64,000 nucleotides of DNA from CALFML01 sp044222245 (GTDB lineage Bacteria; Myxococcota_A; Polyangia; Palsa-1104; JAEUJZ01). The notes under the pieces were generated by a model. The model had not been told where the DNA came from, ran no database searches, and was given only the letters and a program-made list of their open reading frames with translations. Of this stretch, positions 43,865-52,051 are shown in pieces (positions within the stretch are counted from its first letter, which is position 1; each line of letters opens with the position of its first letter). Both the position numbers and the translations under genes were made by a program. The stretch is from positions 10,840 to 74,839 of the forward strand of contig JBGANQ010000039.1 of assembly GCA_044222245.1 (NCBI GenBank). Reading direction: 5' to 3'.

Positions 43865-44239
43865 CTACTTGTTGGCCGGCAGCTGGTCGACAGCGCGCAG
43901 GGCGCCGACGGTGGTGACAAGTCCGGCGAGGATGCCCAAGATCAGGGCGAGCGCCAGGTTGTTAATCGACTCGCCGAGCCCGAGCAGGGTGATCTTGGTG
44001 ACCATGTCACTTGGCAGCTGGCCGATCGCACCCAGGCAGTGAATCATTCCCAGCACGCTGCCAAGGACTCCGAAGCCGAGCGTGACCTTGCCCAGGCTGC
44101 GCACGACCAGGAGCTGCCGCGCATCGGGCTCGGCGGCGTAGCGGCCGGCGGCGATGATGAGCAGGATTCCCAGGATGAGGATGGGAAACATCGGCCAGCC
44201 ACCCTCGTGAAACGCTTCGGACAAAGAAGGATTGAACAT
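43865..44239 (-). CDS. MotA/TolQ/ExbB-like small membrane protein
   Basis: 124 residues from the ATG at 44239, with AGGAG upstream. There are three hydrophobic spans (about 16-33, 52-75, 90-118), with the FPILILGILL and GLGESINNLALALILGILAG segments typical of the MotA/TolQ/ExbB proton-channel family. It is shorter than the family and there is no TolR/MotB partner next to it. In myxobacteria such orphan TolQ-like proteins occur near signalling genes. It lies upstream of the split operon, 187 nt from it. Confidence 0.75.
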   Translation of the reverse strand: MFNPSLSEAFHEGGWPMFPILILGILLIIAAGRYAAEPDARQLLVVRSLGKVTLGFGVLGSVLGMIHCLGAIGQLPSDMVTKITLLGLGESINNLALALILGILAGLVTTVGALRAVDQLPANK

Positions 44240-44520
44240 TGTCGGTGCTCCTATTCCCGGACGCGCGGCGCCGGTCTTTTTGCTTGCGGTCTGCCATCTG
44301 GTCTGGCTGCTTGGGAGGCGGCCCCATGCCGCCTTCTTCAGCCTCGATACCTCAAGGACGCCGGCCGCTCCGATCGGTCGCAAAAAAAAATCGCTGTCTC
44401 GCCGCGCGCCGATCGCGATAGAACAAATCTGGTGCGGCAGCAGGGCCTCCAGGTCGCGGATCGGCGAAGCGGGTGCGTCCGCCGGCGCGGTCGGCCCGCG
44501 GCGGGCGCGCGGGGGCCAAA

Positions 44521-47500
44521 GTGAGCTCGCCCTGCCCGCCCGAGGAGCTGCTCGTCGCCTTCGCCGAAGGGCAGTGTCCCCCCGCGCAGCTCGCCGGGCT
44601 GCACGAGCACCTGGACGGCTGCGGGCTGTGCCGGACCCTGGTGGCCGAGCTCGCCGAGCCCGCCCCGGAGGGACCGGCGTCGGCGCCCGCAGAGCCGCCG
44701 CTCAGCGGGGTGCCCATCGAGCTTGATGAGTACCAGCTGCTGCGGCCCCTGGGTCAGGGGGCGATGGGGACGGTCTATCTGGCCCACGACACGGTGCTCG
44801 ACCGGCAGGTGGCGATCAAGTGGATCGCGATGATCGAGCCGAGTGCCGCCGCCCGCAGCCGGTTTCTCCTCGAAGCGCGCGCCATCGCCCGCCTGCAGCA
44901 TCCCAACGTCGCGTCGGTGTATCGGGTCGGCCAGATCGACGGACGGCCCTATCTTGTATGCGAGTATGTCCGCGGCGAGAGCCTGGACCGCCTGGCCAAG
45001 CCGGTGCCGTGGGAGCGGCTGCTGCAGCTGGCGCTCGGCCTCAGCCGCGGCCTCGATGCCGCCCACCGCGGCGGTGTGCTGCACCGCGACCTCAAGCCGG
45101 CCAACGCCATCCTGGCCGATAGCGGCGAGGTCAAGCTGCTCGACTTCGGGCTGGCCAAGCTGCTGCCGCACCCTGCCGCGCCCGCGGTGCCAGTGCCGCC
45201 GAGCGTCTGGCTGGCGGACTTCGCGACGACGCCGCCGCCGCTCAAGGAAAGCGGCGTGCTGGGCACGCCCCTTTATATGGCACCCGAGCTGTGGCGGGGT
45301 GAGCCGGCGACGCCGCGCGCCGATCTCTACTCGCTCGGGGCCCTGCTTTATGAGCTGGCAACCGGGCAGCCGCCGGTGCCGGCGAGCTCGCTGGAGCAGC
45401 TGCAGCACGACGTCCAGCACAAGGACATTCCTCCGACGGCACAGCTGGCGCCGACGCTGGAGCCGCGGTTTGCCGCGCTCATCGACCGCTGCCTGCACCG
45501 CGACCCCGCCCAGCGCCTGGCCAGCGCCGAGCAGCTGGCCCAAGAACTGGCGCTGTTGCCGCTCGCCGAGCTGGCGCCGCTGCCCGGCGGCAACCCCTAC
45601 CGCGGGCTGGCCGCCTTTGACGCCGAGCACCGGGCGCTGTTCTACGGCCGCGGCACCGAGATCCGCGCGGTCTTCGAGCTGCTCCTGCGCGAGCCGCTGG
45701 TGGTCGTCAGCGGCGACTCGGGCGTCGGCAAGTCGTCGCTGTGCCGGGCGGGCGTGCTGCCGCTGTGCGAGGACGGCGGGCTGGCCGGCGGGCGCACCTG
45801 GACGACCGTGACCCTGGTGCCCGGACAGCACCCGCTGGCCGGGCTGGCGGCGGCGCTGGCCGGACCGCTTGCGACGGCGGCCGAGCAGGTGCGCCACCGG
45901 CTCGCCGCCCCGGCGCAGCTGGCCGCCGAGCTGACCGCCTGTCAGGCCGGCCGCACCGGCCTGTGCCTGTTCGTCGATCAGCTGGAGGAGCTGGTCAGCA
46001 CCAGCGACCCGGACGAGGCAGCGACCTTCACCCAGACCCTGCGGGCGCTGGCCGACGGGGCGCGCGGGGTGCGCGTGCTGGCGGCGCTGCGCGGCGACTT
46101 CCTGGCCCGGGTGGCGGCGCTGCCGGGGCTGGGCGAGCTGGTGCGCGGCCTTTATCTCCTGCGCCCGCTCACCGCCAGCGGGCTGCGCGAGGTGATCGTG
46201 AACCCGGCCCGGGTGCGCGGCGTCGCCTTCGAGTCCGAGGCCCTGGTCACCGAGCTCGTCCATGAGACGCTGCACGCCGAGGGCGGGCTGCCGCTTTTGT
46301 CGTTCGCGCTGGCCGAGCTGTGGGAGGCCCGGGCCGTGGCGCGGCGGACGATTCCGGCGACCGCGCTGTACGCCATCGGCGGCGTGGAAGGAGCGCTGGC
46401 GCGCCACGCCGACGCCCTGCTGCAGCGCCTGCGACCGGCGGAGCGGGCGGCGGCGCGGCGGCTGCTCGGCAAGCTGGTCACGGTGGAAGGGCTGCGCGTG
46501 CGGCGCAGCGAGGCCGACCTGTGTCCGCCCGAGCTGCCGGCGGCGCGGATCGCCCTGGAGGCGCTGCTCCGCGGCCGGCTGCTCGTCGCCCGGGTGGTCG
46601 ATGGGGCCAGCGTGTACGAGATCGCGCACGAGTCCCTGGTCTCGGGCTGGGGGACGCTGCGCACCTGGCTCACCGAGAGTCGCGAGGCGCGCGGCCTGCA
46701 GCAGCGGCTGGAGCAGGCGGTCACCGACTGGGAGCGCCTGGGCCACAGCGGCGATGCCCTGTGGGGCGGCCGCCAGCTCGCCGAGGCGCGGCCGCTGCTG
46801 CCGGCGCTCGAGCTGTCGCGGCGCGAGCAGGAGTTCCTGGAGGCCGCGCAGCGGCAGCTGCGCGCGCGGCTGTGGGCGCAGCGGGGGCTGTTTCTGCTCG
46901 CGCTCGGGCTGCTGCTGCTCTACGGCGGTGTCTCCTATCAGAAGCGGCGTGATGAGAACATCCGCGTCAACCAGCAGCTCGCGCAGGCGCGGCTCTTGCT
47001 GACCAGCGCCCGCGCCTCGCGCGAGACGGCGGACGAGCTGCAGCGCCAGGCCCTGGCCGCCTTCGATCAGAAGCAGCGCGAAAAGGGCGAGCCGCTGTGG
47101 GCCGACGCCCTGGCCGCCCGCGCCGCCGCCGAGAGCGACTACGGCGCCGCCACCCAGACGCTGGAGACGGCCCTGCAGCTGGCCCCCGAGCAGCCGCCGG
47201 TGCGCGCCCTGCTGAGCACGATCCTCGCCGAGCGCGCGCTTCTGGCCGACAAGCGCGGCCAGCTCGCCCACCGCGATGAGCTCGTCCGCCGCCTGCGCGT
47301 CTATGACGCGGCGGGCGCGGCCTACAGCCACCTCACCGGACCGGTCGCGCTCCACCTGGGCAGCACTCCGCCCGGGGCGCTGGTCACCCTGACCCGCTAC
47401 CAGAAGGACGCGCAGGGGCGGCGCACCGAGTCGACCACTCGCTCGCTCGGACCGACCCCGCTGGCCGAGCCGGCGGTCGAGCAGGGCGCGTACATCCTGA

Positions 47501-48411
47501 CCCTCACCGCTGCCGAGCGCAGCCCGGTGCGCTACCCGCTGCTGGTCGGGCGCGAGCCGGTCCGGCTGCACGTCGAGCTGCCCCGACTCGCCGCGGTCCC
47601 ACCGGGCATGGTGTACGTCCCGGCCGGCAAGTCGCTGTTTGGCAGCACCGCGCCCGAGCCGCTGCGCCGCCACCGCGCCGATCCGCTGCACCCGCTGACC
47701 ACCGGGCCCTACCTCATCGCCGAGCGCGAGACGACCTTCGGCGAGTACCTGACCTACCTGCGGGCGCTGCCGCCGGCCGAGCGCGCCGCCCGCCTGCCGC
47801 GCGCGGGCGCTGGCCTGGCCGGGGTGCAGCTCGGCGAGCGCGCCGATGGCACCTATGAGCTGACCCTGCAGGCGGGCGGCGAGGTGTATCGGGCGCGCGA
47901 AGGGGAGCTGCTGCACTATCAGGGTCGCGCGCAGCGGGCGGCGCAGGACTGGCGACGATTTCCGGTGGTCGGCCTGTCGTTTGCCGATGCGCAGGCGTAC
48001 GTGCAGTGGCTCGCCGAGACCCGCCGGCTGCCCGGCGCCCGGCTGTGCAGCGAGCAGGAGTGGGAGCGCGCCGCCCGCGGTGCCGACGACCGCGAGTACC
48101 CGCACGGCGACTCGCTGGCGCCGGCGGACGCCAACTTCGGCGAGACCTACGAGCGCGAGCCGCGCGCCCTGGGCCCCGATGAAGTAGGCTCCCACCCGGC
48201 CTCGCGCAGCCCTTTGGGTCTTTATGACATGGTCGGCAACGCCGAAGAGTGGGTCCGGCCGCCGACCGCCAAGGGGTGCTGCCTGCTGCGCGGCTGCGGC
48301 TTTGCCGCCGACCCTGCCGCCTGCGCGCTCGGCCAGCGCAGCGAGGTTGCCGCCGCCACCCGCGCCCCGAGTCAGGGCCTGCGGCTGTGCGCGAGCTACC
48401 CGGCGCCCTGA
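44521..48411 (+). CDS. Multi-domain protein: zinc finger, Ser/Thr kinase, STAND-like ATPase, membrane span, FGE-sulfatase domain
   Basis: 1296 residues from a GTG at 44521, chosen because the anti-sigma-like zinc-finger segment follows directly (HLDGCGLC, about 30-37). The kinase domain (about 70-350) is complete: glycine loop LGQGAMG, K100, intact HRDLKPAN, DFG, APE. A P-loop NTPase follows (GDSGVGKSS, about 397-405), then a membrane span (about 788-805), a helical and PEGA-like region, and a C-terminal formylglycine-generating-enzyme-like domain (about 1023-1296; GMVYVPAG, LCSEQEWERAARG, GLYDMVGNAEEW). FGE domains on kinases usually bind ligands rather than make formylglycine. The sigma-factor gene follows 150 nt downstream, so it may act as its regulator. 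Its HRD codons are a close but imperfect match to the attachment core. Confidence 0.9.
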   Translation: MSSPCPPEELLVAFAEGQCPPAQLAGLHEHLDGCGLCRTLVAELAEPAPEGPASAPAEPPLSGVPIELDEYQLLRPLGQGAMGTVYLAHDTVLDRQVAIKWIAMIEPSAAARSRFLLEARAIARLQHPNVASVYRVGQIDGRPYLVCEYVRGESLDRLAKPVPWERLLQLALGLSRGLDAAHRGGVLHRDLKPANAILADSGEVKLLDFGLAKLLPHPAAPAVPVPPSVWLADFATTPPPLKESGVLGTPLYMAPELWRGEPATPRADLYSLGALLYELATGQPPVPASSLEQLQHDVQHKDIPPTAQLAPTLEPRFAALIDRCLHRDPAQRLASAEQLAQELALLPLAELAPLPGGNPYRGLAAFDAEHRALFYGRGTEIRAVFELLLREPLVVVSGDSGVGKSSLCRAGVLPLCEDGGLAGGRTWTTVTLVPGQHPLAGLAAALAGPLATAAEQVRHRLAAPAQLAAELTACQAGRTGLCLFVDQLEELVSTSDPDEAATFTQTLRALADGARGVRVLAALRGDFLARVAALPGLGELVRGLYLLRPLTASGLREVIVNPARVRGVAFESEALVTELVHETLHAEGGLPLLSFALAELWEARAVARRTIPATALYAIGGVEGALARHADALLQRLRPAERAAARRLLGKLVTVEGLRVRRSEADLCPPELPAARIALEALLRGRLLVARVVDGASVYEIAHESLVSGWGTLRTWLTESREARGLQQRLEQAVTDWERLGHSGDALWGGRQLAEARPLLPALELSRREQEFLEAAQRQLRARLWAQRGLFLLALGLLLLYGGVSYQKRRDENIRVNQQLAQARLLLTSARASRETADELQRQALAAFDQKQREKGEPLWADALAARAAAESDYGAATQTLETALQLAPEQPPVRALLSTILAERALLADKRGQLAHRDELVRRLRVYDAAGAAYSHLTGPVALHLGSTPPGALVTLTRYQKDAQGRRTESTTRSLGPTPLAEPAVEQGAYILTLTAAERSPVRYPLLVGREPVRLHVELPRLAAVPPGMVYVPAGKSLFGSTAPEPLRRHRADPLHPLTTGPYLIAERETTFGEYLTYLRALPPAERAARLPRAGAGLAGVQLGERADGTYELTLQAGGEVYRAREGELLHYQGRAQRAAQDWRRFPVVGLSFADAQAYVQWLAETRRLPGARLCSEQEWERAARGADDREYPHGDSLAPADANFGETYEREPRALGPDEVGSHPASRSPLGLYDMVGNAEEWVRPPTAKGCCLLRGCGFAADPAACALGQRSEVAAATRAPSQGLRLCASYPAP

Positions 48412-48563
48412 GCCTCGGCGCACCGCAAGTCGGCCTGCCGCCCGCGGCGCGGTCGGCGCGGTCGGCGCGCCCCGGCCGCAGCTCCAGCGCGGCCGCCGTC
48501 TCAGCCGGCGGCCGTGCGAGCTGCGGCTTGACAACCGCGCCGCCGCTTGCCTAGCTGGTTACC

Positions 48564-49415
48564 ATGAACAATCCGTCCGCGCCGTCCGATCCTCCTGGTG
48601 CTCCAGCCACCGCCGATGCCGCGGCGCGAGCGCAGTGGGACAGCGCCCGCGCCGCCTGGCCCGGCGTCGAGGTGCCGCTGGCCGTGTTCGCCCCCTACCT
48701 GGCCGCGCGCCGCACCGGCCCAGAGCCCACCGCCGAGCGGACCGCCGAGCTCTACCTGGCCTGCGCCTGCGCCAGCGGCGTGCCGGCCGCCCTGGCCGCC
48801 TTCGAGCAGCGCTTCCTGTCGCACGTCCCGGCGTTCCTTGGCCGCCTGGCGCTGCCCGACAGCACCCTCACCGAGGTCAAGCAGCTGCTGCGCGCCAAGC
48901 TGTTTGTCAGCACCGGCCCGGCGCCGGCCAAGATCGCCGAGTACACCGGCCAGGGGGCGCTGCTCGGCTGGCTGCGGGTGGTGGCGATGCGCACCGCGAT
49001 CTCACTCCTGCGCCAGCGCAGCGACAAGCCGCTCGCCGACCTGGGCGGCGACGATCAGGTCATGGCGGTGACCGAGGACCCCGAGCTCACCTACCTGCGC
49101 GGCCGCTACCAGAGCGAGTTCAAGGAGGCCTTCGCCGCCGCGCTCGCGCAGCTCAAGAGCGAGCAGCGGAACCTGCTGCGGCTGCACCTGGTCGAGGGCA
49201 TGAACATCGACAAGCTGGGGGTGATGTTTCAGATCCATCGCGCCACCGCGGCGCGCTGGCTGCACAGCGCCCGCGAGGCGGTCTTTACCGAGACGCGGCG
49301 CCTGCTGCAAGCGCGCCTGCGGCTGTCCCCGGCGGAGTTTGACAGCCTGGTGCGCGTGCTGCGCAGTCAGCTGGATCTCAGCGTGGCGCGGCTGCTAGTC
49401 GAGCCCGCGCGCTAG
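48564..49415 (+). CDS. ECF-type sigma factor (myxobacterial TIGR03001-like)
   Basis: 283 residues. Sigma-70 region 2 is around residues 95-165 (AEYTGQGALLGWLRVVAMRTAISLLR in segments) and region 4 around 195-240, with the HTH MNIDKLGVMFQIHRATAARW. The long N-terminus and the pattern match the Sig-70_gmx1 group typical of myxobacteria. It follows the multi-domain kinase whose N-terminus has an anti-sigma-like zinc finger. In this group the sigma factor is commonly paired with such a kinase, so a control pair is likely. Confidence 0.85.
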   Translation: MNNPSAPSDPPGAPATADAAARAQWDSARAAWPGVEVPLAVFAPYLAARRTGPEPTAERTAELYLACACASGVPAALAAFEQRFLSHVPAFLGRLALPDSTLTEVKQLLRAKLFVSTGPAPAKIAEYTGQGALLGWLRVVAMRTAISLLRQRSDKPLADLGGDDQVMAVTEDPELTYLRGRYQSEFKEAFAAALAQLKSEQRNLLRLHLVEGMNIDKLGVMFQIHRATAARWLHSAREAVFTETRRLLQARLRLSPAEFDSLVRVLRSQLDLSVARLLVEPAR

Positions 49416-49428
49416 CCGCCCACCACGA

Positions 49429-49460
49429 CCGGCGCCGGCCACCGGGGTCCCCGGCGCCGG
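49429..49460. terminator. Palindromic GC-rich hairpin between convergent genes
   Basis: CCGGCGCCGG occurs at 49429-49438 and again at 49451-49460, allowing a strong stem in either direction between the convergent sigma-factor and VWA genes. No T-tract. Confidence 0.45.
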
Positions 49461-49470
49461 CGCGCGGCCG

Positions 49471-50682
49471 TCAGCCGATGATGTTCAGGCAGTCGAACGA
49501 GACGTCGACCTTGGCCTTGGTGTCACCCTGAATCAGGTCACAGGCCATCGGACAGATGTAGATGCGGTCGCCCTGCACGTAGAACGCGTCGGCGGCGCAC
49601 TGCGCAGCGCCCTTGACCTGGCGGAAGGTCTGCACGGCGCCGGTGCCCATCGGCGTGTACTCAAGGATCACCGAGTCGGGATCGAGCTTCTCGGGCGGCG
49701 GCGCCATGGGCAGCGGGAAGTCGCAGGCGACCTTGGCACCGGCGATGACGCCCATGGCGACGTTGTTGAACACCGCGTCGAAGCTGCTGTGCTCGCAGAT
49801 CGGGAACCGCAGCCCGCCGGTGGCGATGCTGAGCTTCTGGTAGATCTGGCCGTTGTTGACGGCCCCGCCGCCGTTGCTGCACTTCTGGGTCTGCAGCGGA
49901 TCGCCCGGCCCCCACGCCTTGGAGGGCGGCGAGTTCTCTTTCAAGCCGACGATCGAGTGCCAGACGAAGTTCGGCTTGGCCACGGTGCCGAACATCTTGG
50001 GCGTCTTGGCCAGCAGCTGCGACTCGAACACGGTCTCGGTAGTGTCGGAGTTGTCGTCGGTGATCGCGATAAAGACCTTGAACGCGTCGGGCCGCAGCCA
50101 GCTCGACCAGCCAGCCGGCGCCAGACCAAACTGATCCTTCTCATTGCCGTTATAGCTGTTGAGCAGCCGGGTGAAGCTGTCGGTGCTCTCGATCTCGATG
50201 CTGTAGTGGAAGAAGCGCGCGGTGTTGATCGGCCGCGGCGGCACCGGAGTGCAGGTCGGGTTGCCGCTGAGCGGCGCGCTGATGCACACCGACTGCCGCG
50301 ACGCATAGTCGCCGTGGCTGGTGACCATGATCACGCGGTAGTCAAGGCCGCTCTTGCCGATGATGTCGGCGAAGTTTTTGTTGATGTTCTGCTGCACCGC
50401 CTGGATCTCGTCGGTCATCGAGCCGGAGTTGTCGATGACGAAGATGATATCGACCGGCCCCTTCTCCAGGGTCGCCTCGGCCTTGACGCTGGCGCAGGCT
50501 GCATCGCGGTTGCGCGGGCGGCGCAGATCCGCCCCGGCCAGATCGTAGCCACCGCCGCGGGGGCCGCCGATTCCGGCGTCCGAGTCGTACTCGGTCTCAA
50601 GGCGAGCATCGTTGCAGGACCAGGAAGCGGCAGACCCGACCAGCGCCAACCCAAGCGGGAGCACGTACTTTAGAGAGCGCAT
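49471..50682 (-). CDS. VWA-domain surface protein, probable lipoprotein
   Basis: 403 residues from the ATG at 50682 with GAGGG 5 nt upstream; a GTG at 50694 is in frame. Signal peptide with a Cys at about 23 (SWSC), then a DL-rich linker (YDLAGADLRRP) of the type common in deltaproteobacterial lipoproteins. The VWA domain starts at about 76 with the MIDAS motif DNSGSM (84-89). Further MIDAS residues probably include the TDDNSD segment. Several Cys pairs suggest an extracytoplasmic location. VWA lipoproteins of this type usually mediate metal-dependent binding; ligand unknown. Confidence 0.85.
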   Translation of the reverse strand: MRSLKYVLPLGLALVGSAASWSCNDARLETEYDSDAGIGGPRGGGYDLAGADLRRPRNRDAACASVKAEATLEKGPVDIIFVIDNSGSMTDEIQAVQQNINKNFADIIGKSGLDYRVIMVTSHGDYASRQSVCISAPLSGNPTCTPVPPRPINTARFFHYSIEIESTDSFTRLLNSYNGNEKDQFGLAPAGWSSWLRPDAFKVFIAITDDNSDTTETVFESQLLAKTPKMFGTVAKPNFVWHSIVGLKENSPPSKAWGPGDPLQTQKCSNGGGAVNNGQIYQKLSIATGGLRFPICEHSSFDAVFNNVAMGVIAGAKVACDFPLPMAPPPEKLDPDSVILEYTPMGTGAVQTFRQVKGAAQCAADAFYVQGDRIYICPMACDLIQGDTKAKVDVSFDCLNIIG

Positions 50683-50809
50683 CGCAACCCTCACGTTCGG
50701 AAGTTTAGAAGCTCAATCTAATCCTGTATCTTCTCAAGATCATTACAATTTTCGCGGCCCGACCTGAAGCGGCTCTCGCCTTGTCGCCGCCCGGACCCCG
50801 ACGCAGCAA

Positions 50810-51748
50810 GTGGAGAAGACCTTGCATCGCGCCTGTGACAGCATCTCCGGAAACGCCCCTGCCAGCGCCGGCGGCGAGCCCGCAGCTTGGGACCGCGAGC
50901 TGACCGTGGCGAAAGCGGCCGCGGGCGCCGCGGCGGAGCTTGTGAGCGCCGCCTACGCGGGGGGGACCACGGTGGCGTGGAAGACCGGCGACGATCCGGT
51001 GACCGCGGCGGATCGCGGCGCCAACTCGCTCATCTGCGAGCGGCTCCGCGCCGCGTTTCCCGCCGACGCCATCTGCGCCGAGGAGTGTCCCCAGGAGGAC
51101 TCGGAGCGAGCGGCGAGCCGCGGCGGCCGCTGCTGGTTTGTCGATCCGCTGGACGGCACCCGGGAGTTCATCCGCAAGAGCGGTGAGTTCTGCGTAATGG
51201 TCGGACTTGCAGTGGCTGGACGACCCGTACTGGGAGTGCTCATCGCCCCGGCCTGGGGTCGGACCTTTGTCGGCGTGGTCGGCCAGGGCGCCTACGAGCT
51301 CACGCCGGCTGGCGAGCGCCGCGCCCTGCAGCTGCGGCAGGCCGCGCCGGCGCCGCGGGCAGTGCTTTCCCGGCTGCACCGCAATGCGCAGGTGGACGGC
51401 GCCGCCGCACGCCTGGGAATCGCCGACCTCCGGCAGTGCGGGAGCACCGGTCTCAAGTTCCTGCTGGTCGCGCTGGGCGAGGTCGATCTGTACCTGCACA
51501 CCGGACCCGGCCCCAGCCTGTGGGACGGCTGCGCGCCCGAGGCGATTGCCCGCGCTGCCGGCGCCGAGGTCACCGACGCCGCCGGCCGGCCGCTGCGCTA
51601 CGACACCGCCCACCTCCCCCTGGATCAGGGAATCATCGTCGGCCCAGCCGCCCTGGTCGGGCGCGCGGTGGGCGCGCTGGCGGCCGCCGACCCCACCGCT
51701 GCGGCCGCCGGCGGCAGGGACGCCGCGCCGCCCACCGGGCAGCCGTGA
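50810..51748 (+). CDS. CysQ/inositol-monophosphatase family phosphatase
   Basis: 312 residues from a GTG. Metal-binding motifs of the family are all present: DPVTAADRGAN, EEC after the first strand, WFVDPLDGTREFI and SLWDGCAPEAIARAAGAEV. The DGTREFI form is typical of CysQ-like 3'(2'),5'-bisphosphate nucleotidases, which remove PAP made in sulfate assimilation; inositol phosphate is the alternative substrate. It is divergent from the VWA gene. The low-complexity Ala/Pro C-terminal tail is not part of the fold. Confidence 0.85.
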   Translation: MEKTLHRACDSISGNAPASAGGEPAAWDRELTVAKAAAGAAAELVSAAYAGGTTVAWKTGDDPVTAADRGANSLICERLRAAFPADAICAEECPQEDSERAASRGGRCWFVDPLDGTREFIRKSGEFCVMVGLAVAGRPVLGVLIAPAWGRTFVGVVGQGAYELTPAGERRALQLRQAAPAPRAVLSRLHRNAQVDGAAARLGIADLRQCGSTGLKFLLVALGEVDLYLHTGPGPSLWDGCAPEAIARAAGAEVTDAAGRPLRYDTAHLPLDQGIIVGPAALVGRAVGALAAADPTAAAAGGRDAAPPTGQP

Positions 51749-51958
51749 GGCGGCTTCCGCGGAGTGACGGCTCCGCGCGCAGAAACCGGAAGGAGCTCCG
51801 CGCGCGCTTACAGAGTCAGGTGTAGAAGCAGCTCTGGGGTCAGCCGGGCGGCTCGGGCAGCAGGCCGGTGCGGGCCATAGGACTGTTGCCCGCAGAGTGG
51901 GTCTCCCTTTGTGCAGAAGGGAATCGGGAACAAGACCCACCTTGGGCGTAGCGGGATA
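51749..51958. other. Intergenic region, about 210 bp
   Basis: No gene supported. It separates the CysQ-like gene from the promoter of the deaminase-like gene. Confidence 0.4.
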
Positions 51959-51988
51959 TTGACTTGCGAAATAAGACGTAGATATGTT
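51959..51988 (+). promoter_or_regulatory. Sigma-70-type promoter candidate
   Basis: TTGACT, 18 nt, TATGTT, ending 63 nt before the ATG of the deaminase-like lipoprotein gene, within an unusually AT-rich stretch for this genome. Confidence 0.45.
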
Positions 51989-52051
51989 CGCAGCTTGCTT
52001 TCCTACGATTCCTACACTTTCTAACTCTTTGAACTAGGGAGCTCTTCGGTT

